Shown here: piece after piece, positions 36,412 to 44,913 of the stretch | Position numbering within the stretch: the stretch's first letter is position 1 | Layout of the letters: each line of letters begins with the position of its first letter | Origin: Hyphomonas adhaerens MHS-3 | Lineage (GTDB): Bacteria > Pseudomonadota > Alphaproteobacteria > Caulobacterales > Hyphomonadaceae | Assembly: GCF_000685235.1 (NCBI RefSeq) | Contig: NZ_ARYH01000001.1 | Coordinates: 372,001-436,000 of the forward strand | DNA length: 64,000 nucleotides | Direction of reading: 5' to 3' | Notes under the pieces: model-generated | Told to the model about the DNA's origin: nothing | Database searches by the model: none | Seen by the model: the letters and a program-made list of their open reading frames with translations, nothing else | Made by a program: the position numbers and the translations under genes

Positions 36412-36818
36412 GATCGAACCGATCTGGACTGCTGTGACTGGCCCGCACTTTCCGGAACTGGGAAGGTAGCCAATCAGCGTTAGGACGGGCGCATTCGAAT
36501 GGCACAAGTTCTGGCAGATTCCCGAGCCACATCACCGGCTTTCTCGGCGCTGCTAAGGCCATCACCAATGAGAGGCACAAAGTCCCAATATGTGTAGTGT
36601 GGCTTCGATTCTGTTACTGTGCAGCGACAGAATTCCCGTTTGTTGACGGAATCCGGCAGAGGAAGGTCCTGTGCCATACAGATGTTATCCATCTTTCGGT
36701 AAGCCAGTTGTTGGGATACTGCTGCCCATCCCAAAGCGATGATGGCGAGCAGGGCCATGGTTTTGAGGTACCCAAAGCCCCGCTCAATCTCGTTTTCACT
36801 CTCCGGATCCGCCTTCAC
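36390..36818. mobile_element. Small lower-GC insert at the infC 3' end
   Basis: About 430 bp between the two copies of the infC 3' end have visibly lower GC than the neighbourhood, and the segment carries one small membrane-protein gene. Duplication of a host gene's 3' end around inserted DNA is the typical trace of integration into a 3'-terminal attachment site. No integrase remains, so this could be a decayed or very small element; a tandem duplication followed by gene capture is the alternative. Confidence 0.45.
36480..36818 (-). CDS. Small one-TM protein in the infC insert, unknown
   Basis: A 112-residue product starting at GTG 36818 that overlaps the infC stop (GTGA), so translation may be coupled to infC. 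One TM helix at about residues 20-38 ([19 protein letters not shown]) precedes a domain with Cys47, Cys64, Cys66 and Cys105, probably periplasmic with disulfides. No family was recognised. The codon use and base composition differ from neighbouring housekeeping genes, consistent with a foreign origin. Confidence 0.6.
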   Translation of the reverse strand: MKADPESENEIERGFGYLKTMALLAIIALGWAAVSQQLAYRKMDNICMAQDLPLPDSVNKREFCRCTVTESKPHYTYWDFVPLIGDGLSSAEKAGDVARESARTCAIRMRPS

Positions 36819-37354
36819 CGCGGCGTCAGGACCATCGTCATCTGGCGGCCTTCGAGCTTCGGCTCCAGCTCCACCTTCGCCATTTCGTCGAAGTCTTCCT
36901 TCACCCGGTTCAGCAATTCCATACCCAGATGCTGGTGCGCCATTTCCCGGCCGCGGAAGCGCAGGGTAACTTTCACCTTGTCGCCCGCTTCGAAAAAGCG
37001 CGTCATCGCCTTCGCTTTGACTTCATAGTCGTGCGTGTCGATGTTCGGACGCATCTTGATTTCTTTGAGCTCGGAATTCTTCTGCTTTTTCTTCGCAGCG
37101 GCTTTCTTCTTCCGCTCTTCGAAACGCAGCTTGCCATAGTCTAGAATCTTGACGACGGGCACTTCCTGGTTCGGCGAAACTTCGACGAGATCCATGCTGG
37201 CTTCACGCGCAGCATCCAGAGCTGCTGCCAGCGGCATCACTCCCTGTTTCTCACCGTGTTCGTCGATCAACAGGACCTTGGCGGCCTTGATGTCGTCATT
37301 GGTGCGCGGTCCCTTTTCCTTCTGGGGCGCTTCATTCATTGGTCTGCGAGCTAT
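36815..37354 (-). CDS. infC: Translation initiation factor IF-3
   Basis: IF-3 keeps 30S subunits free and checks the start codon. The N-terminal domain ([18 protein letters not shown]...[12 protein letters not shown]), basic linker ([14 protein letters not shown]) and C-terminal domain ([16 protein letters not shown]...RFRGREMAH) are all present. The start is probably ATA at 37352-37354, with AAAGGAGA eight bases upstream, giving (M)[10 protein letters not shown], the usual family N-terminus. The ATG at 37339 has no Shine-Dalgarno. Non-standard AUU/AUC/AUA starts are the known basis for IF-3 autoregulation. The 3' end is duplicated downstream. Confidence 0.95.
   Translation of the reverse strand: MARRPMNEAPQKEKGPRTNDDIKAAKVLLIDEHGEKQGVMPLAAALDAAREASMDLVEVSPNQEVPVVKILDYGKLRFEERKKKAAAKKKQKNSELKEIKMRPNIDTHDYEVKAKAMTRFFEAGDKVKVTLRFRGREMAHQHLGMELLNRVKEDFDEMAKVELEPKLEGRQMTMVLTPR
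36819..36860. repeat. Direct repeat copy 2 (42 bp, inside intact infC)
   Basis: This copy is identical over 42 bp to 36348-36389. It encodes the last residues of the intact infC product. Confidence 0.9.
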
Positions 37355-37451
37355 GGCCGATCTCCTTTGTGGCTGTTCTCGGATGCCTGAATATGCCTGT
37401 GGTTGCTGGTATATTCAAGAAAAAGCGCACTCGGCAAAATTTGCGGTGCGG

Positions 37452-38486
37452 TCAAGTGGGAAGCACACCCAGCGCCAGAATTGACCGCCAGACCGTGTCG
37501 ATCTCCAATTCTGCCAGCGTCGGTGCCGAATTGATGATCGGCGAACGGGCCCCGCGCGGGGCCGCATGGTCCGGATTGCTTTCACTGGTGGCGAACAGCG
37601 CAACGCCCGGCGCGCCTGCGATTGCAGCCATGTGCATCGGGCCGGTATCGTTGCCGACGACAAAGGCGGCTTTCTCCGCCAGGGTGACGATCTGGAACAG
37701 GTCTGTCCGTGTGACGAGGCTTTTGGCCCGCTTCTCCAGCTTCATGATGTCCTGCGCGATCTTGCCCTCGGCCTTGCCGCCGATGATGGCGGGCGTCACC
37801 CCCGCATCGGCGACCCGTTTGGCCAGTTCGGCAAACCGTTCCACCGGCCAGCGCTTGGCTTCCCGGTGTTCGGACGCGCCCGGGATCAGCAGCATGTACG
37901 GTTGTTCCAGCCCGAAATAGGCCGGCTGCAGCCGCGGGGCATCGCGCAGTTTCGGCCGCACCCAGCTGAGGTCCGGCTTCGGGAAATTCTGGCGGTTCCA
38001 GCGCCCTTCCGGCGCCACGCCCGCAACCGCCAGCTGTTCGGCCAGCCGGTCGATCGAGTGCATGGTCGCCCGGTCCGGATTGTCATGGAAGAAGGCCGCC
38101 TTCTCATGGTGGCCGGACCAGAGCGGCGCCTTCCCGGCCCGGTTCAGCACGGTGAAATAATTCTTCGTGCGCCCGGAGGTCTGGAAGTCATAGATGATGT
38201 CGTATTTCGTCTTGCGGATCCGGTTCAGCAGCGCTGTCGTCGCCTTCATCGTGGCGGGGCGGCCATCGGTTTCGACCCGGTCGAAATACGGGCAATGCTT
38301 TGCGAAATCCTCGAAAGGCGGCGTGGTCAGCAGCGTGATCCGGGCGGAGGGGTGAAACTCCCGCACGGCCTTCATCGCGCCAAGGGCCAGCACAAAGTCC
38401 CCGAGCGCGCTCAGCTTGATGACCAGAACTTCCTTGGCGCCAGCCCCCGGATTGACCGGGCTGGCGAGCTTTGCGGTTTTTACCAT
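37452..38486 (-). CDS. Glycosyltransferase family 9 (heptosyltransferase-like)
   Basis: A 344-residue GT-B enzyme of the LPS heptosyltransferase family. KLSALGDFVLALGAMKAVREFHP at about residues 24-46 is the N-terminal signature. LLIPGASEHREAKRWPVERFAEL (about 200-222) and VVGNDTGPMHMAAIAGAP (about 287-304) form the nucleotide-sugar binding site. It probably adds a sugar to lipopolysaccharide core on the cytoplasmic side; the exact position is unknown. It is followed upstream by a GT4 gene in the same direction with an 18-bp gap, forming a likely envelope polysaccharide pair. Confidence 0.9.
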   Translation of the reverse strand: MVKTAKLASPVNPGAGAKEVLVIKLSALGDFVLALGAMKAVREFHPSARITLLTTPPFEDFAKHCPYFDRVETDGRPATMKATTALLNRIRKTKYDIIYDFQTSGRTKNYFTVLNRAGKAPLWSGHHEKAAFFHDNPDRATMHSIDRLAEQLAVAGVAPEGRWNRQNFPKPDLSWVRPKLRDAPRLQPAYFGLEQPYMLLIPGASEHREAKRWPVERFAELAKRVADAGVTPAIIGGKAEGKIAQDIMKLEKRAKSLVTRTDLFQIVTLAEKAAFVVGNDTGPMHMAAIAGAPGVALFATSESNPDHAAPRGARSPIINSAPTLAELEIDTVWRSILALGVLPT

Positions 38487-38504
38487 GCCTACCTCGTCGG
38501 TCCC

Positions 38505-39662
38505 CTAACCGATCAGGCGCTTATAGACGCCGAGGGTGGCCATCTGAAGCCCCCGCTTGGAGAAATGGCTGCGCACATGCGCCTGGCCGGCCTGGCCCAT
38601 GCCCGCGCGGGCGGTTTTCCCAACGGCCAGCAGCGCCCGGATTGCGCCCGCCAGCGCCGCCGCATCGCCCGGCTGGAAGCGGGCGCCGGTCTCCCCGTCG
38701 AGCACGGTTTCGCGGCCGCCGCCATGATCGGAGACGATCACCGGCCGCGCCATGGCGGAGGCTTCCGCCGCCACCCGCCCGAAGGCTTCCGGCCGGGTCG
38801 AGGGGGCCATCACAATGTCGCTGGCAAGGTAAGCGGCCGGCATGTCTGTCTCGTGGCCCACGACCAGCACCTGCCCATCCAGCTGTAACTTGCGGATCGT
38901 GTCATAGATCCGGCCCTCATAGGCATCGCGGCCCTGCGCATCCCCGGCCAGGACAAGGACCAGCCCGTCCCGCTCTTCCGGCGCCAGCAGGCCCAGCGCC
39001 TCAATCGCCAGCAACTGGCCTTTCCACTCGGTCAGGCGGCCCGGCAGGAACAGGGTCAGGCGCGTGTCGTCCTTCAGGCCCCAGCGCGCGCGGACCTCGT
39101 CGATCCGCGTCTGCGCGACGGCGGCCGGGTCGAACGCTTCGAGGTCCACACCGCGCGGAATGGTCACGATCCGCTCCGGTGGGATATCGTGAACCCGCCG
39201 CACGTGTTCGGCGATCCACTGGGAATTGGCGATCACCAGATCGCCCTTGGCCATGACGGAATTGTACTTCCGCTTCAGGCCTTCCTCGCCGGAATAAGCG
39301 CCGTGATAGGTGGTCACGAACGGCACGCCGGCGGCTTTCGCGGCTGCATAGGCGCTCCAGGCCGGCGCGCGGGACCGGGCATGAACAAGGTTCACCCCCT
39401 CGGCCCGGATGATCCGTTTCAGCTTGCCTTCATTGGCTTTCAGCACCAGCGGGTTCTTGGATTTGGCATCCATGCGGAACAGCTGGCCGCCCAGTTTTTC
39501 GAACTCGCCCTCCAGGCGACCGCCACGGCTGGCCAGCAGCGCCCGGCCGCCCGCCTGCACGATGGCTTCGGTCACTTCCAGAACAGTACGTTCCACGCCG
39601 CCTGCAGACAGTTCGGGGGCGACCTGCAGGATCGTCTTGCCGGTCAGGTCGAGGCCGGTCAT
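38505..39662 (-). CDS. Glycosyltransferase family 4
   Basis: A 385-residue GT-B enzyme. The N-terminal domain begins VAPELSAGGVERTVLE. The C-terminal domain has LFLPGRLTEWKGQ, then the E-x7-E motif in RPEAFGRVAAEASAMARPVIVSDHGGG (about 292-318), which binds the nucleotide sugar. It is a retaining sugar transferase of the lipopolysaccharide/exopolysaccharide type. The start at 39662 (MTGLDLTGK) is conventional but has a weak ribosome-binding site; a GTG about 25 codons upstream is possible. It is divergent from the hydrolase gene with a 73-bp gap and forms an operon with the downstream GT9 gene. Confidence 0.88.
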   Translation of the reverse strand: MTGLDLTGKTILQVAPELSAGGVERTVLEVTEAIVQAGGRALLASRGGRLEGEFEKLGGQLFRMDAKSKNPLVLKANEGKLKRIIRAEGVNLVHARSRAPAWSAYAAAKAAGVPFVTTYHGAYSGEEGLKRKYNSVMAKGDLVIANSQWIAEHVRRVHDIPPERIVTIPRGVDLEAFDPAAVAQTRIDEVRARWGLKDDTRLTLFLPGRLTEWKGQLLAIEALGLLAPEERDGLVLVLAGDAQGRDAYEGRIYDTIRKLQLDGQVLVVGHETDMPAAYLASDIVMAPSTRPEAFGRVAAEASAMARPVIVSDHGGGRETVLDGETGARFQPGDAAALAGAIRALLAVGKTARAGMGQAGQAHVRSHFSKRGLQMATLGVYKRLIG

Positions 39663-39735
39663 GTCGGGGAGAGGTTCCAAGTCGCGTGCCACCCATTCGC
39701 TTGACAGGCGAGAGAGATGGCGGAACGGACAGGTT

Positions 39736-40500
39736 ATGACAACCGAACATTTCATCTCCCCTCACGGCAGACAGCTGGCCTATCGCCGCTGCGCCCCCGC
39801 CCGCAGCAACCTGACCTATGTGTGGCTGTGCGGTTTCAAGTCCGACATCACCGGCTCCAAGGTCATGTACCTGGAGCAATGGGCGAAAGACGAAGGCCAT
39901 GGCTTCCTCGCTTTCGACTATTCCGGCCACGGCGAATCAGGCGGCGCGTTCGAGGACGGCACGATCTCCCAATGGCGCGAGGATGCGCTGGACGCGATCG
40001 ATGCGTTGACGGACGGGCCGCTGGTCCTGGTCGGCTCCAGCATGGGCGGATGGATGGCGCTGCTCTCCGGCCTCGCCCGGCGCGAACGGCTGGCCGGCAT
40101 GGTGCTGATCGCACCCGCCCCTGACTTTACCCAAAAGCTGATGTGGCCCGAATTCACGCCCCGCCAGCAGGAAGAGATCATGGAGACCGGTTTCACCCTC
40201 CGCCCGTCGGACTATGGCGACCCCTACCCGATCACGAAGGCGCTGATCGAGGATGGCCGCGACTGGCAGCTGCTGGACGCGCCCATCGAACTCGATTGCC
40301 CCGTGCGCATCCTGCAGGGCGCCGAGGATCCGGATGTGCCATGGCGTCATGCCTTCCGGCTGGTCGAGGCAATGATTTCGGCCGATCTCGTCTTCACCCT
40401 GATCAAGGATGGCGATCACCGCCTCTCCCGCGACCAGGACATCGCCCGCCTGCTGGCGACCTGCGGGGAAATTGCCGGAATACCAAAAATGCCAGGATGA
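39736..40500 (+). CDS. Alpha/beta-hydrolase (serine esterase-like)
   Basis: A 254-residue alpha/beta-hydrolase. The nucleophile elbow is G100-S-S102-M-G104. FDYSGHGES fits the oxyanion region, a likely acidic residue is in LQGAEDPDVPW, and the catalytic His is in KDGDHRLS. It resembles the ABHD10/acyl-protein thioesterase-like branch, but the substrate is unknown. The ATG at 39736 starts the conserved N-terminus. The 3' end lies 7 bp from the convergent Rieske gene. Confidence 0.88.
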   Translation: MTTEHFISPHGRQLAYRRCAPARSNLTYVWLCGFKSDITGSKVMYLEQWAKDEGHGFLAFDYSGHGESGGAFEDGTISQWREDALDAIDALTDGPLVLVGSSMGGWMALLSGLARRERLAGMVLIAPAPDFTQKLMWPEFTPRQQEEIMETGFTLRPSDYGDPYPITKALIEDGRDWQLLDAPIELDCPVRILQGAEDPDVPWRHAFRLVEAMISADLVFTLIKDGDHRLSRDQDIARLLATCGEIAGIPKMPG

Positions 40501-40507
40501 AGGGTGC

Positions 40508-41623
40508 TTAGGCGCCCATCTTGCCGAGCCACCACTGGTTCATCTGCCAGATCGACTTTTCCAGCGGCGACAGCGGCCCGGCGCGCGACAGCGGCGCGTT
40601 GAGGCCGGCCCAGACAAGGTCGTTGGCGGCGATGTCTTCCTCGTGCACGCCGCGGATGGAGGCTTCAGCCCCGTCCACGATGGCGGCATAGTCATCCAAG
40701 CCCTGCATCCAGTCCGGGAAGCAGAGATGGATCTTCAGGTCCAGCTGGCCCGCCGCCAGCGGCGTCATCTGGTACCAGGCCATGAACGGTCCCTGCATCG
40801 CCAGCATCAGGCCCGGAAAGGCGATGGCGGCGATCAGGTCGCGCAGCTGCCAGTCTTCGAGGCCCGGCACGGGCGGCTGCGGCGCCTCCCGGTCGGCGGC
40901 CGGCATGTGCAGGACGGACCAGGGCTGGTCTGTGTCCGGCACCTGCGAGTCGCGGGCATGGTAGCCCGGCTCCAGCGTTTTCGAATGGGCGGCGATATGG
41001 TGGTAGGCTTCCATGAAATTCTCGGCCAGCACCTTCCAGTTCCAGCCATGGGCATAGTCCAGCGTGCGCGCCACGACGAAACCGCCAAGATTGTAGTTCG
41101 CCAGATAGTCGGCGAGGCCACTGACCTGCGGGGCAAAGGCCGGCGCGTCCGCGTCCAGCGTCGCCATGACAAAGCCTTCCCAGATCTCCGAGCGGATCTC
41201 ACGCAGGCCGAGCATGGCCGGATCGAAGCCCTCCGAGCCCTCCATCAGCGGCGCGCGCACCAAGGCGCCTGCCGTGTCATAGGACCAGGCATGGTAGGGA
41301 CAGGTGAACAGCTTGCGGCAGCCCTGCCCTTCCGCCACCAGCGCGGCCCGGTGGCGGCACACGCGGGACAGCACGCGCACCGCGCCATCCTCCCCGCGCA
41401 CCACCATCACCGGCTCGCCGCCGAGGTCTGCCGAGAGGTAATCCCCCGCCTCCGGCACTTGGTCGAGCCGTGCCAGCGGCAGCCAGCTGCGCGCCAGAAC
41501 GCGGGCTTTCTCGACATGCCATAGTCCCTCGTCTGTATAGGCGGCGGGTGGCAAGGTGAGTGCTTCGGCCAGCGGCCTGCGGCTCGCAGCGACGTCGGCG
41601 GGAGATAGAAATTCCTGAGTCAT
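40508..41623 (-). CDS. Rieske non-haem iron ring-hydroxylating oxygenase, alpha subunit
   Basis: A 371-residue oxygenase. The Rieske [2Fe-2S] cluster ligands are Cys89-x-His91 and Cys108-x2-His111 (CRHR and CPYH). The mononuclear iron site is in ENFMEAYHHIAAH (about 199-211), with a later Asp. No ferredoxin or reductase gene is adjacent, so it must use partners elsewhere. Relatives include glycine-betaine and carnitine oxygenases and aromatic dioxygenases; the substrate cannot be read from the sequence. The start at 41623 follows a short leader. Confidence 0.92.
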   Translation of the reverse strand: MTQEFLSPADVAASRRPLAEALTLPPAAYTDEGLWHVEKARVLARSWLPLARLDQVPEAGDYLSADLGGEPVMVVRGEDGAVRVLSRVCRHRAALVAEGQGCRKLFTCPYHAWSYDTAGALVRAPLMEGSEGFDPAMLGLREIRSEIWEGFVMATLDADAPAFAPQVSGLADYLANYNLGGFVVARTLDYAHGWNWKVLAENFMEAYHHIAAHSKTLEPGYHARDSQVPDTDQPWSVLHMPAADREAPQPPVPGLEDWQLRDLIAAIAFPGLMLAMQGPFMAWYQMTPLAAGQLDLKIHLCFPDWMQGLDDYAAIVDGAEASIRGVHEEDIAANDLVWAGLNAPLSRAGPLSPLEKSIWQMNQWWLGKMGA

Positions 41624-41671
41624 GCCCCACCTTCAGAAAAGGTGACGCATGCGTCAAGTTTTTTTCCGGGG

Positions 41672-41878
41672 TTAATGCGGGCCTGCATCGGCAGGCGTGT
41701 CATGCTCCAGCCGAACGAGGCGGGCCAGCATGCCGCGCGCGGCGATGGCGGGAGCGGTGGAGCGCACTTCATCGGTCATGGCCTGCATGCGGTAGCGCGT
41801 CGTCAGCAGGTGGCCGTCCGTTTCATAGCTGCCCTTGTAAGTCTTGCCTTCGATCTCGATTTCAATCGGGGTCGGCAT
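41672..41878 (-). CDS. Small unknown protein
   Basis: A 68-residue protein starting at ATG 41878 with GGAGGAA five bases upstream, which strongly supports translation. The N-terminal half looks like a beta-hairpin (IEIEIEGKTYKGSYETDGHLLTTRY) and the rest is helical (LARLVRLEHD). No family was recognised. It lies upstream of the Rieske gene in the same orientation with a 48-bp gap, so it may be in that operon. Confidence 0.7.
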   Translation of the reverse strand: MPTPIEIEIEGKTYKGSYETDGHLLTTRYRMQAMTDEVRSTAPAIAARGMLARLVRLEHDTPADAGPH

Positions 41879-41951
41879 GGTGTTCCTCCAATTTTATATG
41901 GAAAGGATTCTTGTGTCCTTTCCTGGAGCGAAGTCTAACATGGGCGGCGAG

Positions 41952-42437
41952 ATGTCCAAATTATTGATCGTTTATCATTCCCGCACGGGTGGCACGCGCC
42001 AGATGGCCGAAGCCGCCTTCGCCGCCGCAAAAGAAGAGGCCGATGCCGTTCTGATGCGCGCGGACGAGGCCATGCCGGAGGACCTGCTGGCCGCCGACGG
42101 ATACCTCTTCGCCGGGCCGGAAAACCTCGCCGCGCTGTCCGGCGCGATGAAGGAATTCTTCGACCGCTGCTATTATCCCGTCCTCGGACAAATCGAGGGC
42201 CGCCCCTATGCGCTGATGATCTGCGCAGGCAGCGACGGAGACAGCGCGGCCCGCCAGGCCGCACGTATTGCAAAGGGCTGGCGCCTGCGCGAGGTGCAGC
42301 CGCCCCTGATCGTCAACACCCGCGCGCAGACCCCGGAAGAGATTCTCGCAGAGAAGACCATCCCGGACGCGGAGCTGGATAAGTGCCGCGAACTCGGCGC
42401 CGCGCTGGGGGCCGGTCTGAAGATGGGCGTCTTCTGA
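41952..42437 (+). CDS. Flavodoxin-like NAD(P)H-dependent FMN protein
   Basis: A 161-residue flavodoxin-fold protein. The FMN phosphate loop YHSRTGGTRQMAEAAF lies at residues 8-23, and the second loop FAGPENLAALSGAMKEFFDRCYY at about 54-76 resembles the WrbA/NADPH-dependent FMN reductase type. GSDGDSAARQAARIAKGWRL is likely part of the flavin/partner surface. In-frame ATGs at 41940 and 41900 are alternative starts. A degraded copy of this gene occurs at 45317-45475. It converges with the downstream TonB receptor gene, leaving a 10-bp gap. Confidence 0.82.
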   Translation: MSKLLIVYHSRTGGTRQMAEAAFAAAKEEADAVLMRADEAMPEDLLAADGYLFAGPENLAALSGAMKEFFDRCYYPVLGQIEGRPYALMICAGSDGDSAARQAARIAKGWRLREVQPPLIVNTRAQTPEEILAEKTIPDAELDKCRELGAALGAGLKMGVF

Positions 42438-42447
42438 GGCCCGCGCC

Positions 42448-44700
42448 TCAGAACGAAACCTCCACCCCCATCAGGAATTCGAACGGCTTGCCGGGCCGGA
42501 GGCCTGCCGGATCGATCGACGCGACATAGACCTCGTCGAACAGGTTCTCGGCCTTGGCCCGCACGCGGATGCGGTCGGTCAGGTCCACCCAGACAGCCAT
42601 GTCGGCCACCCAGCGCGCCTCGATCCGTTCGCGTTCCGGAATGCTGCCCTGCCCGGCGCGCGCGCGCGCATCGGAGACATAGTTGCCGGAGAGGCTCGCG
42701 CCCCAGCGGCCGGTTTCCAGACCGGCGCTCAGCGTCAGCTGCTGGTCGGCGATGTAAGGCAGTTCGTCCCCGGCAGCGACATTGCCCCAGGGCTCATAGT
42801 CGCTCTCGAAGCTCGTCTGGAATTCGGCATCAGTCAGCGTGTAGACGAGGCTCAGCGGAATGGAGAGATCCGTCTCCAGAGCGGAGCCCGCGTCCCAGCT
42901 GGCGGTGACTTCGAGGCCCTGCACATCGACGTCGCCGCCATTGAACTGGTCGCCCACTGCACAGCCGCCGCCGGACGAGGCCGTGCACGTGCCGAGCAGG
43001 TTCGAATAGTCGTTGAAATAGGCAATCGCTTCCAGCTCGAAGCCGCCGCGCGAATAACGCCCGCCGGCTTCCCAGTTGACGCTTTCCTCGACATCGGCGT
43101 CCGTCGTGCCGGGGCTGGCGATCGCGAAGCCGCGATGCACGCCGGCCAGCAGCGTCGTCGTCTCGCTAAGCTCGTAAAGCGCGCTGAGGCCGGGCACGAC
43201 CACCGTATCGGACAACTCCCTTACCCGGCTCGGCCCGGCCGCTCGGGCCGGGTCGCTGGTGGCATAGTCTTCCCGTGTCAGCTTGTAATCCTCGAACCGC
43301 GCGCCGCCGGTGACCGAGAGCCGGCCAATCGTGAACTTGTCCTGCACGAACAGTGCGAGCGCCTCTCCGGAAGAGATGCGGTTCGCCTGGCTGCCGGCTG
43401 CCCCGGCGGCCGTGAGAACCAGCTGCCCGCCGTCGAGGCGATAGGCGTCTTCCTCCTGGAACCGGTCTTCCTCATCCTGGTGGATACGCGCCCCGATGGT
43501 CAGGTCGTGGTCAATGCCGCCAAATGCGGTCTTCCAGTTGAGGACGGACTGGACGCCTTCGCTGTAATAGGCGCGCCGGTTGGCGCGGTAGACGATGGAA
43601 TTGTCGAGGCTGGCGGTGCCCACGGCGAGATCATATTCGGCGGCATAGGTCACCGGATCGGCCAGCACGCTGGAGATGGACACATCCCCGCTCGCCCCGG
43701 TGCCGCCTGAATTGATGCCCTGCAGCTTGTACCAGTTGCGGGCGAAATCGTGATGATAGGCAATCGTCGTCAGGCTGAGGTCCGGCGACAGGTCGATCCG
43801 GTGGGTCAGCTGGAACAGCTCGTTCTCGCCATTGAACTGGTCATCCGTACTCGCATCATAGCGCCGGTAAGGGTCTGCCCGGAAATCGTCCAGCGTCAGG
43901 CCGAGATAGGTCTCGTTCGAGGTCTCTTCCCGCGTCTGGTATTTCAGCTCCACGCTCTGCGGCATGGCCCCGCCGGCCTTGTAGGCGCCGAGCTTCACGA
44001 CAAGATCGTCGGCGTCGAAGCCGGTCGGGCCGCCATTGTCCAGCCGCTTGAAACCGTCCGTCTCGTCGGTGAACACTTCGACGAGCCCGCCCAGCTGCCA
44101 GCCCGCCGCGGCATCCGCCTTGCCGCCCAGCCAGAGGTGCGCACGCTGGCGGTCATTGGTGCCGAACATCACCTGGCCATAGCCCTGCTGGTCATCCGGC
44201 ACGGGCGTGGAGAACATGTTGATCGCCCCGCCCGTGGTGCGCGGGCCGTAGAGGATGGCCGCCGGCCCCTTGGTCACTTCGATGGCGCTCATCCGGGCGA
44301 TGGTCGGGAAGTAATAGGCGGACGGCGAGGCATAAGGCGCCGGCGAGATCGGCACGCCATCCTCCATCAGCGCCACGCGCGAGGAGCGATCGGACCCTGA
44401 GCCCCGCAGGCCGATATTCGGGCGCAGGCCATAGCCATCCTCTTCCTGGATGTTGACGCCCGGCACGGCGCGCAGGATGCGCAGCACGTCGCTCTGCGCC
44501 TGCACCGACAGGTCTGCGTCGGTCAGGAAGGACACCGAGCCCGCCACGTCCTGCGCCGCTTCGGACGATCCTGTGACCACAACAGTCGACAACAGGCGAT
44601 AGCGGTCGTCCCCTTCTGCTGCGTCAGGTGATTCCGCCCCGGCCGAAAGCGCCAGCGCCGCCGCCGACGCCATCAGGAAACTGCTCTTGTTACGGCTCAC
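42448..44700 (-). CDS. TonB-dependent receptor, FecA-like
   Basis: A 750-residue outer-membrane receptor: signal peptide, TonB box region (LSTVVVTGS), plug domain (DVLRILRAVPGVNIQEEDG, then RPNIGLRGS...LMEDGVPIS...YGPRTTGGAINM, about 70-170) and a barrel to the terminal Phe (MGVEVSF). The plug sequence resembles ferric-dicitrate-type (FecA) receptors, so iron chelates are the most likely substrate, but other TonB substrates share this pattern. No FecR/FecI-type regulator genes are adjacent, and the N-terminal signalling extension is absent. It is convergent with the flavodoxin gene, 10 bp apart. Confidence 0.9.
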   Translation of the reverse strand: MSRNKSSFLMASAAALALSAGAESPDAAEGDDRYRLLSTVVVTGSSEAAQDVAGSVSFLTDADLSVQAQSDVLRILRAVPGVNIQEEDGYGLRPNIGLRGSGSDRSSRVALMEDGVPISPAPYASPSAYYFPTIARMSAIEVTKGPAAILYGPRTTGGAINMFSTPVPDDQQGYGQVMFGTNDRQRAHLWLGGKADAAAGWQLGGLVEVFTDETDGFKRLDNGGPTGFDADDLVVKLGAYKAGGAMPQSVELKYQTREETSNETYLGLTLDDFRADPYRRYDASTDDQFNGENELFQLTHRIDLSPDLSLTTIAYHHDFARNWYKLQGINSGGTGASGDVSISSVLADPVTYAAEYDLAVGTASLDNSIVYRANRRAYYSEGVQSVLNWKTAFGGIDHDLTIGARIHQDEEDRFQEEDAYRLDGGQLVLTAAGAAGSQANRISSGEALALFVQDKFTIGRLSVTGGARFEDYKLTREDYATSDPARAAGPSRVRELSDTVVVPGLSALYELSETTTLLAGVHRGFAIASPGTTDADVEESVNWEAGGRYSRGGFELEAIAYFNDYSNLLGTCTASSGGGCAVGDQFNGGDVDVQGLEVTASWDAGSALETDLSIPLSLVYTLTDAEFQTSFESDYEPWGNVAAGDELPYIADQQLTLSAGLETGRWGASLSGNYVSDARARAGQGSIPERERIEARWVADMAVWVDLTDRIRVRAKAENLFDEVYVASIDPAGLRPGKPFEFLMGVEVSF

Positions 44701-44763
44701 GCTGCCCTCGCTCCGTTTATTTTCTATACAGGTCGCGGCTGTTTATTGGAGCAAGATTGAGAA

Positions 44764-44784
44764 TGCAAGTGCGACCTATTTGCA
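44764..44784. promoter_or_regulatory. Inverted repeat TGCAA-N11-TTGCA upstream of the FecA-like receptor
   Basis: TGCAA (44764-44768) and TTGCA (44780-44784) form a perfect 5-bp dyad 64 bp ahead of the receptor start, where an iron-responsive operator would be expected. The sequence does not match the classical Fur box, so the assignment is only positional. The rest of the 213-bp gap shows nothing. Confidence 0.3.
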
Positions 44785-44913
44785 AAAATTCCGCAAAGTG
44801 CACGACTTCCTCCAGCAACCTGCCACGGCCGGACCGTCAGGCTGAACAGACGGCATTCAGCGCTGTACCGGATATGGCTGCGCGACCTGAACGGGGAAGC
44901 CGGGAGGGGGCGA

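Noticed and set aside
36344-36580. A 78-codon open frame on the minus strand ending in the displaced infC 3' end
   Set aside because: Only the last 20 or so codons match infC; the upstream part has no SD and no protein-like pattern, so it was called a remnant rather than a gene.
44701-44913. Possible riboswitch upstream of the FecA-like receptor, because a pnuC remnant is nearby
   Set aside because: I saw none of the conserved TPP riboswitch segments on the minus strand in this gap, and pnuC is too far away to share it.
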